NCBI GenBank assembly: GCA_024402655.1
Contig: JAKSTH010000013.1
Span: forward strand, 1 to 33,765
Direction: 5' to 3'
Source of the DNA: Treponema sp.
GTDB lineage: Bacteria; Spirochaetota; Spirochaetia; Treponematales; Treponemataceae
Length of the DNA stretch: 33,765 bases
The position numbers were made by a program, and so were the translations under genes. The stretch's first letter is position 1. The number at the start of each line of letters is the position of its first letter. The notes under the pieces are model-generated. The model made no database searches. It had not been told where the DNA came from and saw only the letters and a program-made list of their open reading frames with translations. Below, one piece after another: positions 1 through 8,785 of the stretch.

Positions 1-365
1 GGGTAATATCCATAAAAATCAATTGGCTTTTGACCAATTTCAAAATGAACCTGTCTTGGGTAACATTGGGTGCCGTTTTTGTTTGCTGTAAAATAGCCTT
101 TTTCAGATTCGCCTGTGAATTTTAAATAAACATAGATTTTATTATCTTTTTGTGTATCTTTTGTTATGTTGTCGGGGTCGGCTATATATTCATAATCAGG
201 AAAGGAATTAAAAAATAAATCTTCTGGATTTGTTTGGGGATTGTGTTTTGAAGGTTCTGCTTTAGGCTGCCATAAATTTATGAGACTGCAGGAAGAAATC
301 ATAAAAGCAAAAATCGTGCAAAGAGAGATGTTTATTGCATATTTGTAAAGTTTAATTTTTTTCAT
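1..365 (-). CDS. Partial lipoprotein of unknown function (C-terminus outside window)
   Basis: The reverse strand opens with ATG at 365 and stays open to the window edge, giving about 121 residues of an incomplete gene. The N-terminus has two lysines, a hydrophobic stretch, and then Ile-Ser-Ser-Cys with the cysteine at residue 26. This fits a lipoprotein signal peptide with the relaxed lipobox seen in spirochetes. The mature part starts with a Pro/Gln/Asn-rich linker and continues into a hydrophilic, probably beta-rich domain with motifs such as KIYVYLKFTGES. I do not recognise the family. The protein is expected to be tethered to the inner or outer membrane. The gene is divergent from the U32-like gene at 534 and shares a 168-base regulatory gap with it. 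The lipoprotein call is fairly sure; function is unknown. Confidence 0.75.
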   Translation of the reverse strand, partial: MKKIKLYKYAINISLCTIFAFMISSCSLINLWQPKAEPSKHNPQTNPEDLFFNSFPDYEYIADPDNITKDTQKDNKIYVYLKFTGESEKGYFTANKNGTQCYPRQVHFEIGQKPIDFYGYY

Positions 366-403
366 ATAACTACCGGTCAATTTCCAGGTTCATATCAATT
401 CGT

Positions 404-452
404 ATTACTGTTTTATAATATCACAGTTATATCAAAATTCAAAAACAGTTAT
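404..452. repeat. Three ACAGTTAT-type boxes in the divergent gap
   Basis: ACAGTTAT occurs at 423-430 and again at 445-452, exactly 22 bases apart, which is about two helical turns. An inverted copy with one mismatch, ATTACTGT, lies at 404-411. The boxes surround the candidate promoter elements between the lipoprotein and U32-like genes. They could be a regulator-binding array. Chance in AT-rich DNA is not excluded. Confidence 0.3.
415..442 (-). promoter_or_regulatory. Candidate promoter for the lipoprotein gene
   Basis: On the minus strand there is a TTGAAT hexamer (442-437), a 16-base spacer and TATTAT (420-415). A start near 408 would leave a leader of about 43 bases before the ATG at 365. 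Both hexamers are imperfect and the region is AT-rich, so this is only a suggestion. Confidence 0.3.
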
Positions 453-498
453 TTTTCTGCTCAAGGCTGATATTTGAAATAATTACTTTTTTCTCTTA

Positions 499-527
499 TT
501 GCCTGCTGCTTCCATTCAGAGTAAAAT
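499..527 (+). promoter_or_regulatory. Candidate leaderless promoter for the U32-like gene
   Basis: TTGCCT (499-504), a 17-base spacer and TAAAAT (522-527) end 6 bases before the ATG at 534. A start 7 bases below the -10 would coincide with the start codon. There is no Shine-Dalgarno at a usable distance. The same geometry recurs ahead of four other genes in this window. Confidence 0.4.
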
Positions 528-533
528 CAAACT

Positions 534-1439
534 ATGGAAAATAAAACAAAGGCTTATTTTCATCTTCCAGGTCTCTTTGAATTTTACGATTTATACAAAG
601 TTTTTCTGCCTTTGTATCGTAATCATCCGGAATATTTTTATGACTGGTGTGACATTGCCTCTATTTATGGTTCTCCAGCAGACTGTTTATGGGGTGGGGG
701 CAGAGTAGGTTTTGGAAATGCTGCTGCCAGAGATGTTTTTGATTTGATGAACGAATATAAAATCTCTCCCCGGTTTACTTTCAGTAATTCTCTTTTAGAA
801 CCACAGCATCTGGTAGATAAAAAGTGCAATGATTTATGCCAGCTTTTTGCAAACTCCACAGACTTTAGAACAGGAATTATAATTCATTCTCCTTTACTGT
901 TATCTTACTTAAAAGAAAAATACCCTGATTTTTATTATGTTTCTTCAACTACAAAAGTGATTACAGATTTTTCAGAATTACAGACCGAACTGAATAATTC
1001 TGATTTTTCCTATGTAGTTCCAGATTTCCGCTTTAACAATGCTTTTGAAAAACTGGACACTCTTTCTCAATCACAAAAATCTAAAACTGAGTTTTTATGT
1101 AACGAATGCTGCTGGACCGGTTGCACCCAAAGAACCCAATGCTATGAAAATGTAAGCCGGAAAAATCTGGGCTTAACCTGTCCCGATCACATTTGCCATG
1201 CCCCAAATGGAAACAAAGGCTACCATTTTTCTTCCGCCATGGAATCTCCAGCTTTTATAAGCACCCGGCAAATTCAGGAAATCTACCTGCCAAAAGGTTT
1301 CACTAATTTTAAAATCGAAGGCCGAAGTTTAGGCAGTGCCCTGGTATTAGAATTTCTGCTTTATTATCTAACCAAACCCCAGGCCCAGCTTAAAGTAAGA
1401 GAAGAAATCTATTTGGACAGCACCCTGGATTTATTTTAG
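534..1439 (+). CDS. Peptidase U32-like protein with a cysteine cluster
   Basis: This is a 301-residue soluble protein without signal peptide. The central to C-terminal part resembles the peptidase U32 family (YhbU/YhbV, UbiU/UbiV). After a region like the U32 TIM-barrel strands (VVPDFRFNNAFEKLD) comes a cysteine-rich stretch with Cys189, 192, 193, 197, 203, 216 and 221. It resembles the Asn-Glu-x-Cys...Cys...Arg...Cys motif that in UbiU/UbiV binds an iron-sulfur cluster. Near the end, LPKGFTNFKIEGRS matches the usual 'fKIEGR' U32 signature. At 301 residues it is close to the UbiU/UbiV size. The role is unknown: family members act in hydroxylation or RNA modification rather than true proteolysis. 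Upstream there is no Shine-Dalgarno, and the ATG at 534 is the first in frame with the conserved part. An overlapping frame starting at 499 is rejected. Family call likely, function open. Confidence 0.6.
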   Translation: MENKTKAYFHLPGLFEFYDLYKVFLPLYRNHPEYFYDWCDIASIYGSPADCLWGGGRVGFGNAAARDVFDLMNEYKISPRFTFSNSLLEPQHLVDKKCNDLCQLFANSTDFRTGIIIHSPLLLSYLKEKYPDFYYVSSTTKVITDFSELQTELNNSDFSYVVPDFRFNNAFEKLDTLSQSQKSKTEFLCNECCWTGCTQRTQCYENVSRKNLGLTCPDHICHAPNGNKGYHFSSAMESPAFISTRQIQEIYLPKGFTNFKIEGRSLGSALVLEFLLYYLTKPQAQLKVREEIYLDSTLDLF

Positions 1440-1473
1440 AGAATATTTCAACCTGTTCGTTAATTAAAAACTC

Positions 1474-1502
1474 TTGCACAAATTTCGTAAAAAAAATATT
1501 CT
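1474..1502 (+). promoter_or_regulatory. Candidate leaderless promoter for the AEC transporter
   Basis: TTGCAC (1474-1479), a 17-base spacer and TATTCT (1497-1502) end 6 bases before the ATG at 1509. The bases before the ATG (ATCCTC) cannot serve as a Shine-Dalgarno. The -35 match is weak (3 of 6) and the -10 match is moderate. Confidence 0.35.
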
Positions 1503-1508
1503 ATCCTC

Positions 1509-2474
1509 ATGTTTTTTGTTGTATTTAAGCAGTTGCTGATTATGGCATTAATTGTTCTTGGTGGTTTTACTTTTGCCAAAGTTTTTAAAGTTGATGATAA
1601 GGAACAGAAATTTTTAAGTAAGCTTCTTATCTATTTTATTAATCCCTTCCTTATTCTTAATGCTCTGAACATCGATTTTGAATTTTCAAAATTTGTACAG
1701 CTTGCTCTGGTTTTTCTTCTTTCCCTTGTTGTTCACTTTATTATGATAGGTCTGGCACTTTTATTCGCCCGCTCCAAAAATCCTGATGAAAAAGATTATT
1801 GTACTTTGGATGCCCTTGCCATGATGTTTTCAAACTGTGGTTTCATAGGTATTCCATTAATTCGCGGTGTTTTTGGTGATGAAGGCGTTTTCTATTTAAT
1901 GGGCTTTCTTGTTGCCTTTAATGTGATTATGTGGACTTACGGTTACAGCAAATTAAGCGGCCGTGTAGATTTTAAGAAGATTGCTACAAATCCAAATATG
2001 ATTGCGGTAATTTTAGGCCTTATAGTTTTCTTTGTGCCTTATCCTTTACCAGAAGTTGCTTCCAAAGCAATAAGCATGATTGGAGAATTAAACAGCGCCA
2101 CAGCCATGATTCTTATTGGTGTGCTTTTTTCAGGCTTTACTTTCGAAACAAAATACATAAAACACATTATTAAAGTATGTTTTGTTCGTCTGATTTTTGT
2201 AGGACTTGTAGTTTCTTTCCTTATTCTTGTAATTTATAAATTCCTTGCTCCAGGATTAAGCCCTGCAGACAGTGAATTAGTTAAAATGATTCTTTTTGTT
2301 GTTTTAATTTGTTCTGCATGTCCTTGTGCAACCAGCGTACCAAGCCTTGCCTGTCTTTTTAATAAAGACGGGGAATACTCAAGTATGCTGGTTTGTCTTA
2401 CAAGCCTTTTGTGTATGATTTCTGTTCCTGCTGTTGTTGCATTTGCAGAAATGTTATTCAAATACCTTGCATAA
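1509..2474 (+). CDS. AEC (auxin efflux carrier) family transporter
   Basis: This 321-residue integral membrane protein has about ten hydrophobic segments arranged in two halves. That is typical of the AEC/PIN-like family, whose bacterial members are annotated as malate permeases or auxin efflux carriers. The N-terminal signature is seen at about residues 36-55 (a helix with KLLIYFINPFLILNAL). A second family hallmark is the glycine/asparagine stretch SNCGFIGIPLIRGVFG around residues 113-128, and the matching second-half segment has CPCATSVPSLA around residues 271-281. The substrate is probably a small organic anion in the inner membrane but cannot be read from sequence. The gene lies 69 bases after the U32-like gene and could be co-transcribed or use its own leaderless promoter. 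Its last 21 bases overlap the 3' end of addA on the other strand. Confidence 0.85.
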   Translation: MFFVVFKQLLIMALIVLGGFTFAKVFKVDDKEQKFLSKLLIYFINPFLILNALNIDFEFSKFVQLALVFLLSLVVHFIMIGLALLFARSKNPDEKDYCTLDALAMMFSNCGFIGIPLIRGVFGDEGVFYLMGFLVAFNVIMWTYGYSKLSGRVDFKKIATNPNMIAVILGLIVFFVPYPLPEVASKAISMIGELNSATAMILIGVLFSGFTFETKYIKHIIKVCFVRLIFVGLVVSFLILVIYKFLAPGLSPADSELVKMILFVVLICSACPCATSVPSLACLFNKDGEYSSMLVCLTSLLCMISVPAVVAFAEMLFKYLA

Positions 2475-5400
2475 AGCTTTGTGCTTTAAGAAGTAAAGAA
2501 CACAATCAATTTTTTCTTCTGGAATTTCCAGTAACTTAGAGGCAGCAATTCTATAACAGTTTTGCTGCCCTTTGTATTTTTCCACATTAATTTCATTATC
2601 AGACTTGTAGTCTACAATTGTGTAAGTACCATCTGGGTTTTGGAAAATTAAGTCTATGGAACCTGTGAAAATTGTTTCTTCATGGAACATGCGGAAAGCC
2701 CATTCTGCTTTATAAAAGAGACCAGCTTTTTTTGCAGCAGTAAAACGTTTTCCAATTTCTTCGTTACAAAATTCCTCTGTCATTTTTATACAGATTTTAA
2801 GAGTTTTTTCTCTTTCAGCTTCAGATAATCCTTTTGTAAGTTTTGGTTCAGGAACATAATCTTGTGGTGCAATTCCGTTAGCCTGCATTTCCAGATAAGA
2901 ATGTACAAGGGTACCAAAATCTGCAGCAGTAAAATTGGAATTTGTAAGAACATCGCTGCTTTCTTCGTATTTTGCACCTGTATCACCGTCTTCGCTGGTT
3001 TTAGGATTATATTCCAGTTCCAAAGACGATGGAGTTTTGCGGTTAGAAACACATTCTTTTGTAGTAATTGGCATTTTGTTTTCAAAAGCCTTTTCTACAA
3101 TACTCATGTCTATTATTTTTTTTCTACCAAGGCTGTCTGTTTCTTTATAAGCATTTTCTTTTGTAACTGGTACAATACCATGGTACGAAAATGGACTTTC
3201 AGGATTATATGGCAGGCTTTCAGTAAGTACATCTGGCTTTTCCAGCAAATCTGGATAGTATGTGAAAATCATATTTTCAAAAAGTCTTAAACTTGACTCA
3301 GAAACTTTCTGATTCCAGCTTCCTACAATATAGAGAGTATCAATAGCTCGAGTTACACCAACATAAATCTGGCGCCGAATTTCTGCCAGTTCTTTTTTGT
3401 CTGCCAGTTCTTTTTGCAAGCGGTAGAACAGGTTTTCGCCTCTGCTGCTTGTAAAAGAAACACCGAGTTTTTCATCAAAGAAGAAATTGTCTTTATCAGT
3501 TTTTCCCCGCATACCAATACAGCCATAAAGGAATACTTTTTTAAACTGGAGTCCCTTACTTTTGTGAACAGACATAACCTGAACCCCTTCTTCTTTTTCA
3601 AGTGGGTACACCAGTTCGGAAGCATCTATTTCCTGATCATCACTGGAAAAACCAGATTCTGTATCTTTTATAAGAGATAACTGGTCTACAAACCATGAAA
3701 TACTTTTACCATTTAAGTCGCACTGGCGGGCCAGCTCAAAAAGCATGTCAAAGTCAGATGCATACTGGGCTGTGTTTTTGTTAAGAATTGTTTCGTAATA
3801 GTATCCCTGTTTAATCCATAAATCTTCCAGAGTTTTACAAAGGCTCTGACTCAAAATCTTATCCTGATTTGGAATATGGAATTCTGTAGTGTTGCCTTCA
3901 ATTTCATCCAGACGATTTTTTGCAAGTTTGTTTAAAATCTGATTCACATCCATTGCACAGAAAGGAGAAGCCATATATGCAGCCTGTGCATTTTTGTCTG
4001 CAGGGTAAACACAAAGTCTAAGATAGTTATAAATGTCGTTTACAGGACCGTCTGAAAAAAGAGACTTATTCATATCTTGATTGTAGCTGATATTAAAATA
4101 GTTCAACCATTTTGTAATGTAGGCTCTGTCTGTTCTGCTTTTTTCCAGAATTGCAAAATCAGAAGCCTTAAGATCCGAATTTTCCTGCAGCAGTTCATGA
4201 ATAGTTTTTGCCATATAATATGCCATCTGATCTTTTGCATTCAAATGTTGTTCGCCCAAAAGATTTGTGTTCAACAGTTCCAGATGAACAGGCACAGTTT
4301 TATCTGTTAAAACCGGTTCATCAATTGTTTTTCTGTTTACAGGATCATATTTTATGGCTTTTTTCTGGTATTTTGCTTCAAATTCTTCCTGAGTATTATT
4401 GTCGAAAATGGAAACTTCGCCACCGAACATAAGATTAAAAGCTGTTATCATTTCCAAAGTAGAACGATAGTTATATGTCATAGGTTCGGTTTCTGTAATT
4501 TCTGGCAGGCTTTTCAGCTGATTGAATACAGAAACATCTGCTCCACGGAACTTGTAAATAGACTGTTTTTCATCTCCTACAAAGAACAGTTTTTCCTTAT
4601 CACCGCAAAGCATAAAAAGAAGGTCACGGTTTTTGCCGTTATTATCCTGAAATTCATCAATCATAATGTGACTGAAGGAATTTTGTTCCTGAATTCTTAT
4701 ATCTTCATTTTCTGTAAGCACTTTAAGAGCCAGTTCACTAATATCAGCAAAAGTTAAATTGCCGCTTACTCTTTTTGAATGATTTACCTGGGCAAGGAAA
4801 CTGTCCATTAATCCAAAAAGTGCTTTTGTAGAGTCATATTGTAAAATACTTTGAACAATGCAGGAAATATAAGGAATAAAATATTCTTTTACATACTGGG
4901 AAAAAGGTTTCAGTTCCTGTTTCTTTGCACCTACATTGTGTTTTATGGCGTTCCAAATCTCAAAAATTTTATTAAGGTTGTTTGCCTGTTTTTGAATTGC
5001 TTCATTAGAAAAATCATCTTCAATAGTTATTGGCTGGAACATATCTGGGGCCAGGGCTGTGATTTTTTGAAAAGCAGCTGTAAAATTCATGCAGAATTTA
5101 TCGCTTGCATCAGCATTTTCCATATAGTTTTGTGCGTCTGCAAGAATTGTATTAAAGTTATAAACTGCAGGAACTTCTCTAATTGCGGCACCTTCTTCTA
5201 ATTGTTCATTAAAATTTCCCCATTGAACAGGAACCATTCCTGTTCCACAAATATAGTAATTCCAGAATTCACATAAAATGCTTTTTTGCAGCCCAAGTTT
5301 TTCAGAAAAAAAGTTGTCTGGTGAAATAAGAGATGTATGATTTTCAATTGTGTTTCCCAAAACTGTATTTGCAAAATTCTGATACTGACCTGGTTTTACA

Positions 5401-5891
5401 AGATCTTTTATGGCTTTGTTGTCCTGGTTTGAAAATACAAAAGGCAATGCCAGCTGTTTAATATCTTCTGCCGCCTGGGAAGAACCAGACTTAAAATCTG
5501 GTCTTATTCCATAACGGTTTGCAGCTTGTTTTACAATTCCAGAACAATAAGAATCTAAAGTCTGAATATGAACTTCGGAAAAATCTTCCAAAGCCTGCTG
5601 GGCTCGTTTTTTTTCAACAGCTGGAGTTTCAGGATGATGTGCAAAGTAACTTAGAATTTCATAGATTCGCTGGTACATTTCTCCTGCAGCTTTTTTTGTA
5701 AAAGTGAGGGTAAGAATTTCTGGAGCAGGAATATTTTTGGACATAACAAGCCAGGCAAAACGGGTTGCAAGAACCTGTGTTTTACCAGAACCTGCACCTG
5801 CAGCAACTACAGAGTTTCCTTTTGCGCAACAGCAGCTTTTTTGAATTGGATCTAATTTTTTTTGTAAAAGGTCAAGATATTCGTATTCCAT
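2454..5891 (-). CDS. addA: AddA: UvrD-type helicase/nuclease subunit of the AddAB recombination complex
   Basis: This 1145-residue protein has complete superfamily 1 helicase motifs: Walker A AGAGSGKT (31-38), motif Ia TLTFTKKAAGEM (61-72), Walker B IDEFQD (411-416), motif III VGDEKQSIYKFRGAD (438-452), motif IV YNYRS (473-477), motif V VMSVHKSKGLQF (772-783) and motif VI QIYVGVTRAID (841-851). The C-terminus carries a RecB-type nuclease with Asp1080 (GSIDLIF), Asp1094 and Lys1096 (IVDYKSD) and a downstream Gln/Tyr pair, so both activities look intact. With AddB it should unwind and resect double-strand breaks for RecA loading. Its ATG overlaps the addB stop by one base (TAATG) and has an AGAGG Shine-Dalgarno, so the two are translationally coupled. 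RecB is the alternative name, but the nuclease-bearing AddB partner favours AddA. Confidence 0.93.
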   Translation of the reverse strand: MEYEYLDLLQKKLDPIQKSCCCAKGNSVVAAGAGSGKTQVLATRFAWLVMSKNIPAPEILTLTFTKKAAGEMYQRIYEILSYFAHHPETPAVEKKRAQQALEDFSEVHIQTLDSYCSGIVKQAANRYGIRPDFKSGSSQAAEDIKQLALPFVFSNQDNKAIKDLVKPGQYQNFANTVLGNTIENHTSLISPDNFFSEKLGLQKSILCEFWNYYICGTGMVPVQWGNFNEQLEEGAAIREVPAVYNFNTILADAQNYMENADASDKFCMNFTAAFQKITALAPDMFQPITIEDDFSNEAIQKQANNLNKIFEIWNAIKHNVGAKKQELKPFSQYVKEYFIPYISCIVQSILQYDSTKALFGLMDSFLAQVNHSKRVSGNLTFADISELALKVLTENEDIRIQEQNSFSHIMIDEFQDNNGKNRDLLFMLCGDKEKLFFVGDEKQSIYKFRGADVSVFNQLKSLPEITETEPMTYNYRSTLEMITAFNLMFGGEVSIFDNNTQEEFEAKYQKKAIKYDPVNRKTIDEPVLTDKTVPVHLELLNTNLLGEQHLNAKDQMAYYMAKTIHELLQENSDLKASDFAILEKSRTDRAYITKWLNYFNISYNQDMNKSLFSDGPVNDIYNYLRLCVYPADKNAQAAYMASPFCAMDVNQILNKLAKNRLDEIEGNTTEFHIPNQDKILSQSLCKTLEDLWIKQGYYYETILNKNTAQYASDFDMLFELARQCDLNGKSISWFVDQLSLIKDTESGFSSDDQEIDASELVYPLEKEEGVQVMSVHKSKGLQFKKVFLYGCIGMRGKTDKDNFFFDEKLGVSFTSSRGENLFYRLQKELADKKELAEIRRQIYVGVTRAIDTLYIVGSWNQKVSESSLRLFENMIFTYYPDLLEKPDVLTESLPYNPESPFSYHGIVPVTKENAYKETDSLGRKKIIDMSIVEKAFENKMPITTKECVSNRKTPSSLELEYNPKTSEDGDTGAKYEESSDVLTNSNFTAADFGTLVHSYLEMQANGIAPQDYVPEPKLTKGLSEAEREKTLKICIKMTEEFCNEEIGKRFTAAKKAGLFYKAEWAFRMFHEETIFTGSIDLIFQNPDGTYTIVDYKSDNEINVEKYKGQQNCYRIAASKLLEIPEEKIDCVLYFLKHKALCKVFE

Positions 5892-8785
5892 TAGTTACCT
5901 CTACTGATGTTTTTTCCTGCAATTGTGTAAGAATAGCGGCAGATACTTTTAAAAGAACAGCTGGAACAGTCGTCCCAAGGTGTTACATTCAGGTTTGCCG
6001 GTGAAAAATCCTGGCTTTCTACCTTACTGTTAAACTGATCTGTATATTTTTCAAAAAGTTTCATGGTTTCTTCATAGTTGTCGAAGGTAACTTTTTCAGT
6101 AATAACATCAGTTTTTTTGTCAGGGTTATTTATTGCGTAAAAGCCTGCTTTTATAATTTCTTTATTTGTAGTTCCTTTTAAAAGGCTCATGTACATTGGC
6201 ATCTGAAAATCATTTAATACAGGATTTCCGTTTTCATCTGGCTGAACAAAGGTGTCTTTTTTTGTTGGAAGGGCTGCTGCAGAGTTTTTATAATCTACAA
6301 TTTCCCAGCCACCGTTTATGCTGTCTTCTTCCATGTTGCTTAAAAGATTGTCCAGTTTGCCATAAAATTTGTATGGTTTACCTGCAGGTTCGTAATCTAC
6401 AGATTTTTCAACTCCACAAACATAATGACCGCCATAAGTTTTAAGGAATTTCTGAAGAAATGCTATAAGCACATCTGCAATTTTATTTTTCTGGGCTGTA
6501 AGCATTTGTATTACAAGAGGGCTGTCTGAAAAACTTTTTCTGCACTCATCAATTGCTTTTCCCGTAAGATCCATAATCTTTTGAACAAAAGCGCCTTTTT
6601 CTGGAAGTTCATCATTTGCATCCAGCACAGGAAGTGGTTTTTTGCTTAAAACATATTCTTCCATAAACAATTCCAGAATTTTGTGATTAATATTTCCCAT
6701 GTCGTAAGGACCAATAAGAGAAATATCAAGACTGTCTTCCTGCAATTTTATAATGTTTGAAAAAAGCCATTTTCTTGGGCATTGGAAGAAGTTTCTCATA
6801 TCAGACTGAGAAATTACCAGTTTTTTACATTCAGGATTATTTTTGCTTCTATTTGTAACAAGAGTATAAGTTATGGCATTTGTCATAGCTTCATTCAAAT
6901 CTTCCTGAACTTTGCTTTCATTTTCTTTCTGGAATCTGGCTTTATTAAGACTGTACCACTTTGTAAACTGTTCTTTTTGATTCTGGCTGAAAGTAAAATC
7001 TTGAGGCATAGTCTGATTCAAGAAATTTTTTGTTTCCTGAAGGATAAAATCTTCGCCATCAAGTTCCTGCAGCGGGTTAGAAAGAACATTTCCATTTTCA
7101 TCTTTTACAAGATTCATATAATTGTGGCTGATTGCAAAACCCTGGAATGTGTCTTCTGCAAAAGAGAAAGTCACAAGATTTTTATGAACTTCTTTATTGT
7201 AAAGGGCAATAAATGCTTTTGAAGGATTATATTTTTTGTCTTTTTCTACAAGCCCCAGTTCTTTTCGTTTTTCGTTATTAAGGAAGTTTATTTTTTTGTA
7301 AACTACTTCCAGATTATTCTGACTTCCGTCTATTACAAACTGATACTCAATTTTTGCAGCGGCAGAAAGTCTGTATGGATAAACATTAAGCCCAACCATC
7401 TTTGACTGAGGTGTATAGGTTTTTGTACTAAGTTCAGTAATAAAAAACTCGTAAGGATTGCTTATGCAAATATTATTGTCCTGGAAAAAGGTTTCTTCTA
7501 TTTGAATAAATTCCTGCAGATGAATAATACAGCGGCTAATAATATTGTTTGCTAAATCTGTAAAATCTTCGCAGTTCAAAAACAATTCTTTAAATTTTTC
7601 CCATGCCTGTAAAATACCGCGGAAAGTAGAAGCTTCGCACATGCGGGTAATTTCATTTTTCAGTTTTGCATAAAAGTCTTTTTCTCGGGTGTTTCTGGAA
7701 TCTATATTTAAAGCTTCTTCCCAAATGTCGACAAACTTTCCTTTAGATTCATAACTGCACAAACAGCGCATGTCGCAACCAAGCTGTACAAGGTTTTCCC
7801 TTAAAACCGTATATTCTGGTTTCCATGGAACAAAGTTGTCTAAAACAATTGCCCGCACAGAATCGTAAGAAAATCTGGAATTATAGCAGTCCTGAATTTT
7901 TGAAAAAATGCCGCCTTCGCCACCAGAAAGAAGAGGAATACCTGCACGAATTACATATGGAATACAGTATTTTTGTAATTCCCGTTCCAAATACGGTCTG
8001 TAAGTTTCCAGATCTGGTACATTAAGAGACATATTCTGAAAGTCTACGCCGGAGTCTGCCAGGTGACGAATCTGCAAAAGAGTTCTTCGTAATTCTTTTC
8101 GTGAATCGCTGTATTTATAGCAGGGAACTCCGTTTTCTGTTTCTTTGTCAGAATCTAAAACTATAAGGGTGATGTTTTCATTGCTGCTTAAAGTTTCATC
8201 GTAGTCACAGTAGTCTTCCAGAATTTCTGGGAAAAAGATTACAAATTTTTTATTCAGGGTAGAAAAATCGCTTTGAATCCAGGCTGGCTCAAACATATTG
8301 TTTTTTTCAAGGAAAGCAGAGTAGCGTTCATAAAGAATTTCGTAATCCTGATCTTCTGCATCAAATTCTGTGCCGCTGGCTTTTTTCAGTTCATACCATT
8401 GTTTTAAAGAAGGTAAAAGTTTGGAAATCCAGTTAGTAAAGGCAGAGGCATCTTTTCTAAATTCCGGATTAATAATGCTTTTAAAAAACGGATTAAGAGC
8501 ATTTTCCCGAATAAGATTCTGAATATAAAATTTTCTTAAAATTGCAGGAATGGAAGTTTTAGAACTTTCTGTGCCTTTTACATATTCGCTTTTAAAAGTA
8601 TCCCAGGCCAGAAAGCGTTCCAATGCAACTGCACTTATGCCGCTTTCCTGGGGATGTGTAACAATCCAGTCTATCCATGAATTTTTTACAACATCGGTAG
8701 AAAAAACAAAATAACACTGAGGATCTGCCAGAAAGTTTTTGAACAGATTTTCAATTTCTTTTGCCTGAACTTTCATTAAACTCAT
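5891..8785 (-). CDS. addB: AddB: nuclease/Fe-S subunit of AddAB, N-terminal ATP site not evident
   Basis: This 964-residue protein is the partner of AddA. The C-terminal PD-(D/E)XK nuclease is complete: His701 (GNINHKILE), Asp812 (GKLDNLL), Asp831 and Lys833 (EIVDYKNS) and Gln861 (FQMPMY). Four cysteines, Cys669 (FFQCPRKW) and Cys940, Cys943 and Cys949 (CSSCSFKSIC), match the split iron-sulfur staple known in AddB. The N-terminal two thirds is a degenerate helicase-like region. Unlike Bacillus AddB, I see no Walker A (GxxGxGKS/T) near residues 1-40, so ATP binding by this subunit is doubtful. The chosen ATG overlaps the uvrC stop (ATGA) and has GGAG about 8 bases upstream. A second ATG three codons later is possible. 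Confidence 0.88.
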   Translation of the reverse strand: MSLMKVQAKEIENLFKNFLADPQCYFVFSTDVVKNSWIDWIVTHPQESGISAVALERFLAWDTFKSEYVKGTESSKTSIPAILRKFYIQNLIRENALNPFFKSIINPEFRKDASAFTNWISKLLPSLKQWYELKKASGTEFDAEDQDYEILYERYSAFLEKNNMFEPAWIQSDFSTLNKKFVIFFPEILEDYCDYDETLSSNENITLIVLDSDKETENGVPCYKYSDSRKELRRTLLQIRHLADSGVDFQNMSLNVPDLETYRPYLERELQKYCIPYVIRAGIPLLSGGEGGIFSKIQDCYNSRFSYDSVRAIVLDNFVPWKPEYTVLRENLVQLGCDMRCLCSYESKGKFVDIWEEALNIDSRNTREKDFYAKLKNEITRMCEASTFRGILQAWEKFKELFLNCEDFTDLANNIISRCIIHLQEFIQIEETFFQDNNICISNPYEFFITELSTKTYTPQSKMVGLNVYPYRLSAAAKIEYQFVIDGSQNNLEVVYKKINFLNNEKRKELGLVEKDKKYNPSKAFIALYNKEVHKNLVTFSFAEDTFQGFAISHNYMNLVKDENGNVLSNPLQELDGEDFILQETKNFLNQTMPQDFTFSQNQKEQFTKWYSLNKARFQKENESKVQEDLNEAMTNAITYTLVTNRSKNNPECKKLVISQSDMRNFFQCPRKWLFSNIIKLQEDSLDISLIGPYDMGNINHKILELFMEEYVLSKKPLPVLDANDELPEKGAFVQKIMDLTGKAIDECRKSFSDSPLVIQMLTAQKNKIADVLIAFLQKFLKTYGGHYVCGVEKSVDYEPAGKPYKFYGKLDNLLSNMEEDSINGGWEIVDYKNSAAALPTKKDTFVQPDENGNPVLNDFQMPMYMSLLKGTTNKEIIKAGFYAINNPDKKTDVITEKVTFDNYEETMKLFEKYTDQFNSKVESQDFSPANLNVTPWDDCSSCSFKSICRYSYTIAGKNISRGN

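Noticed and set aside
2472-2488. Small hairpin TAAAGC/GCTTTA after the AEC stop as a terminator
   Set aside because: The stem is 6 bases and AT-rich, has no T run on either strand, and lies inside the addA coding region.
2862-3290. 142-codon open frame on plus opposite addA
   Set aside because: It is antisense to the conserved nuclease region of addA, with a composition typical of shadow frames.
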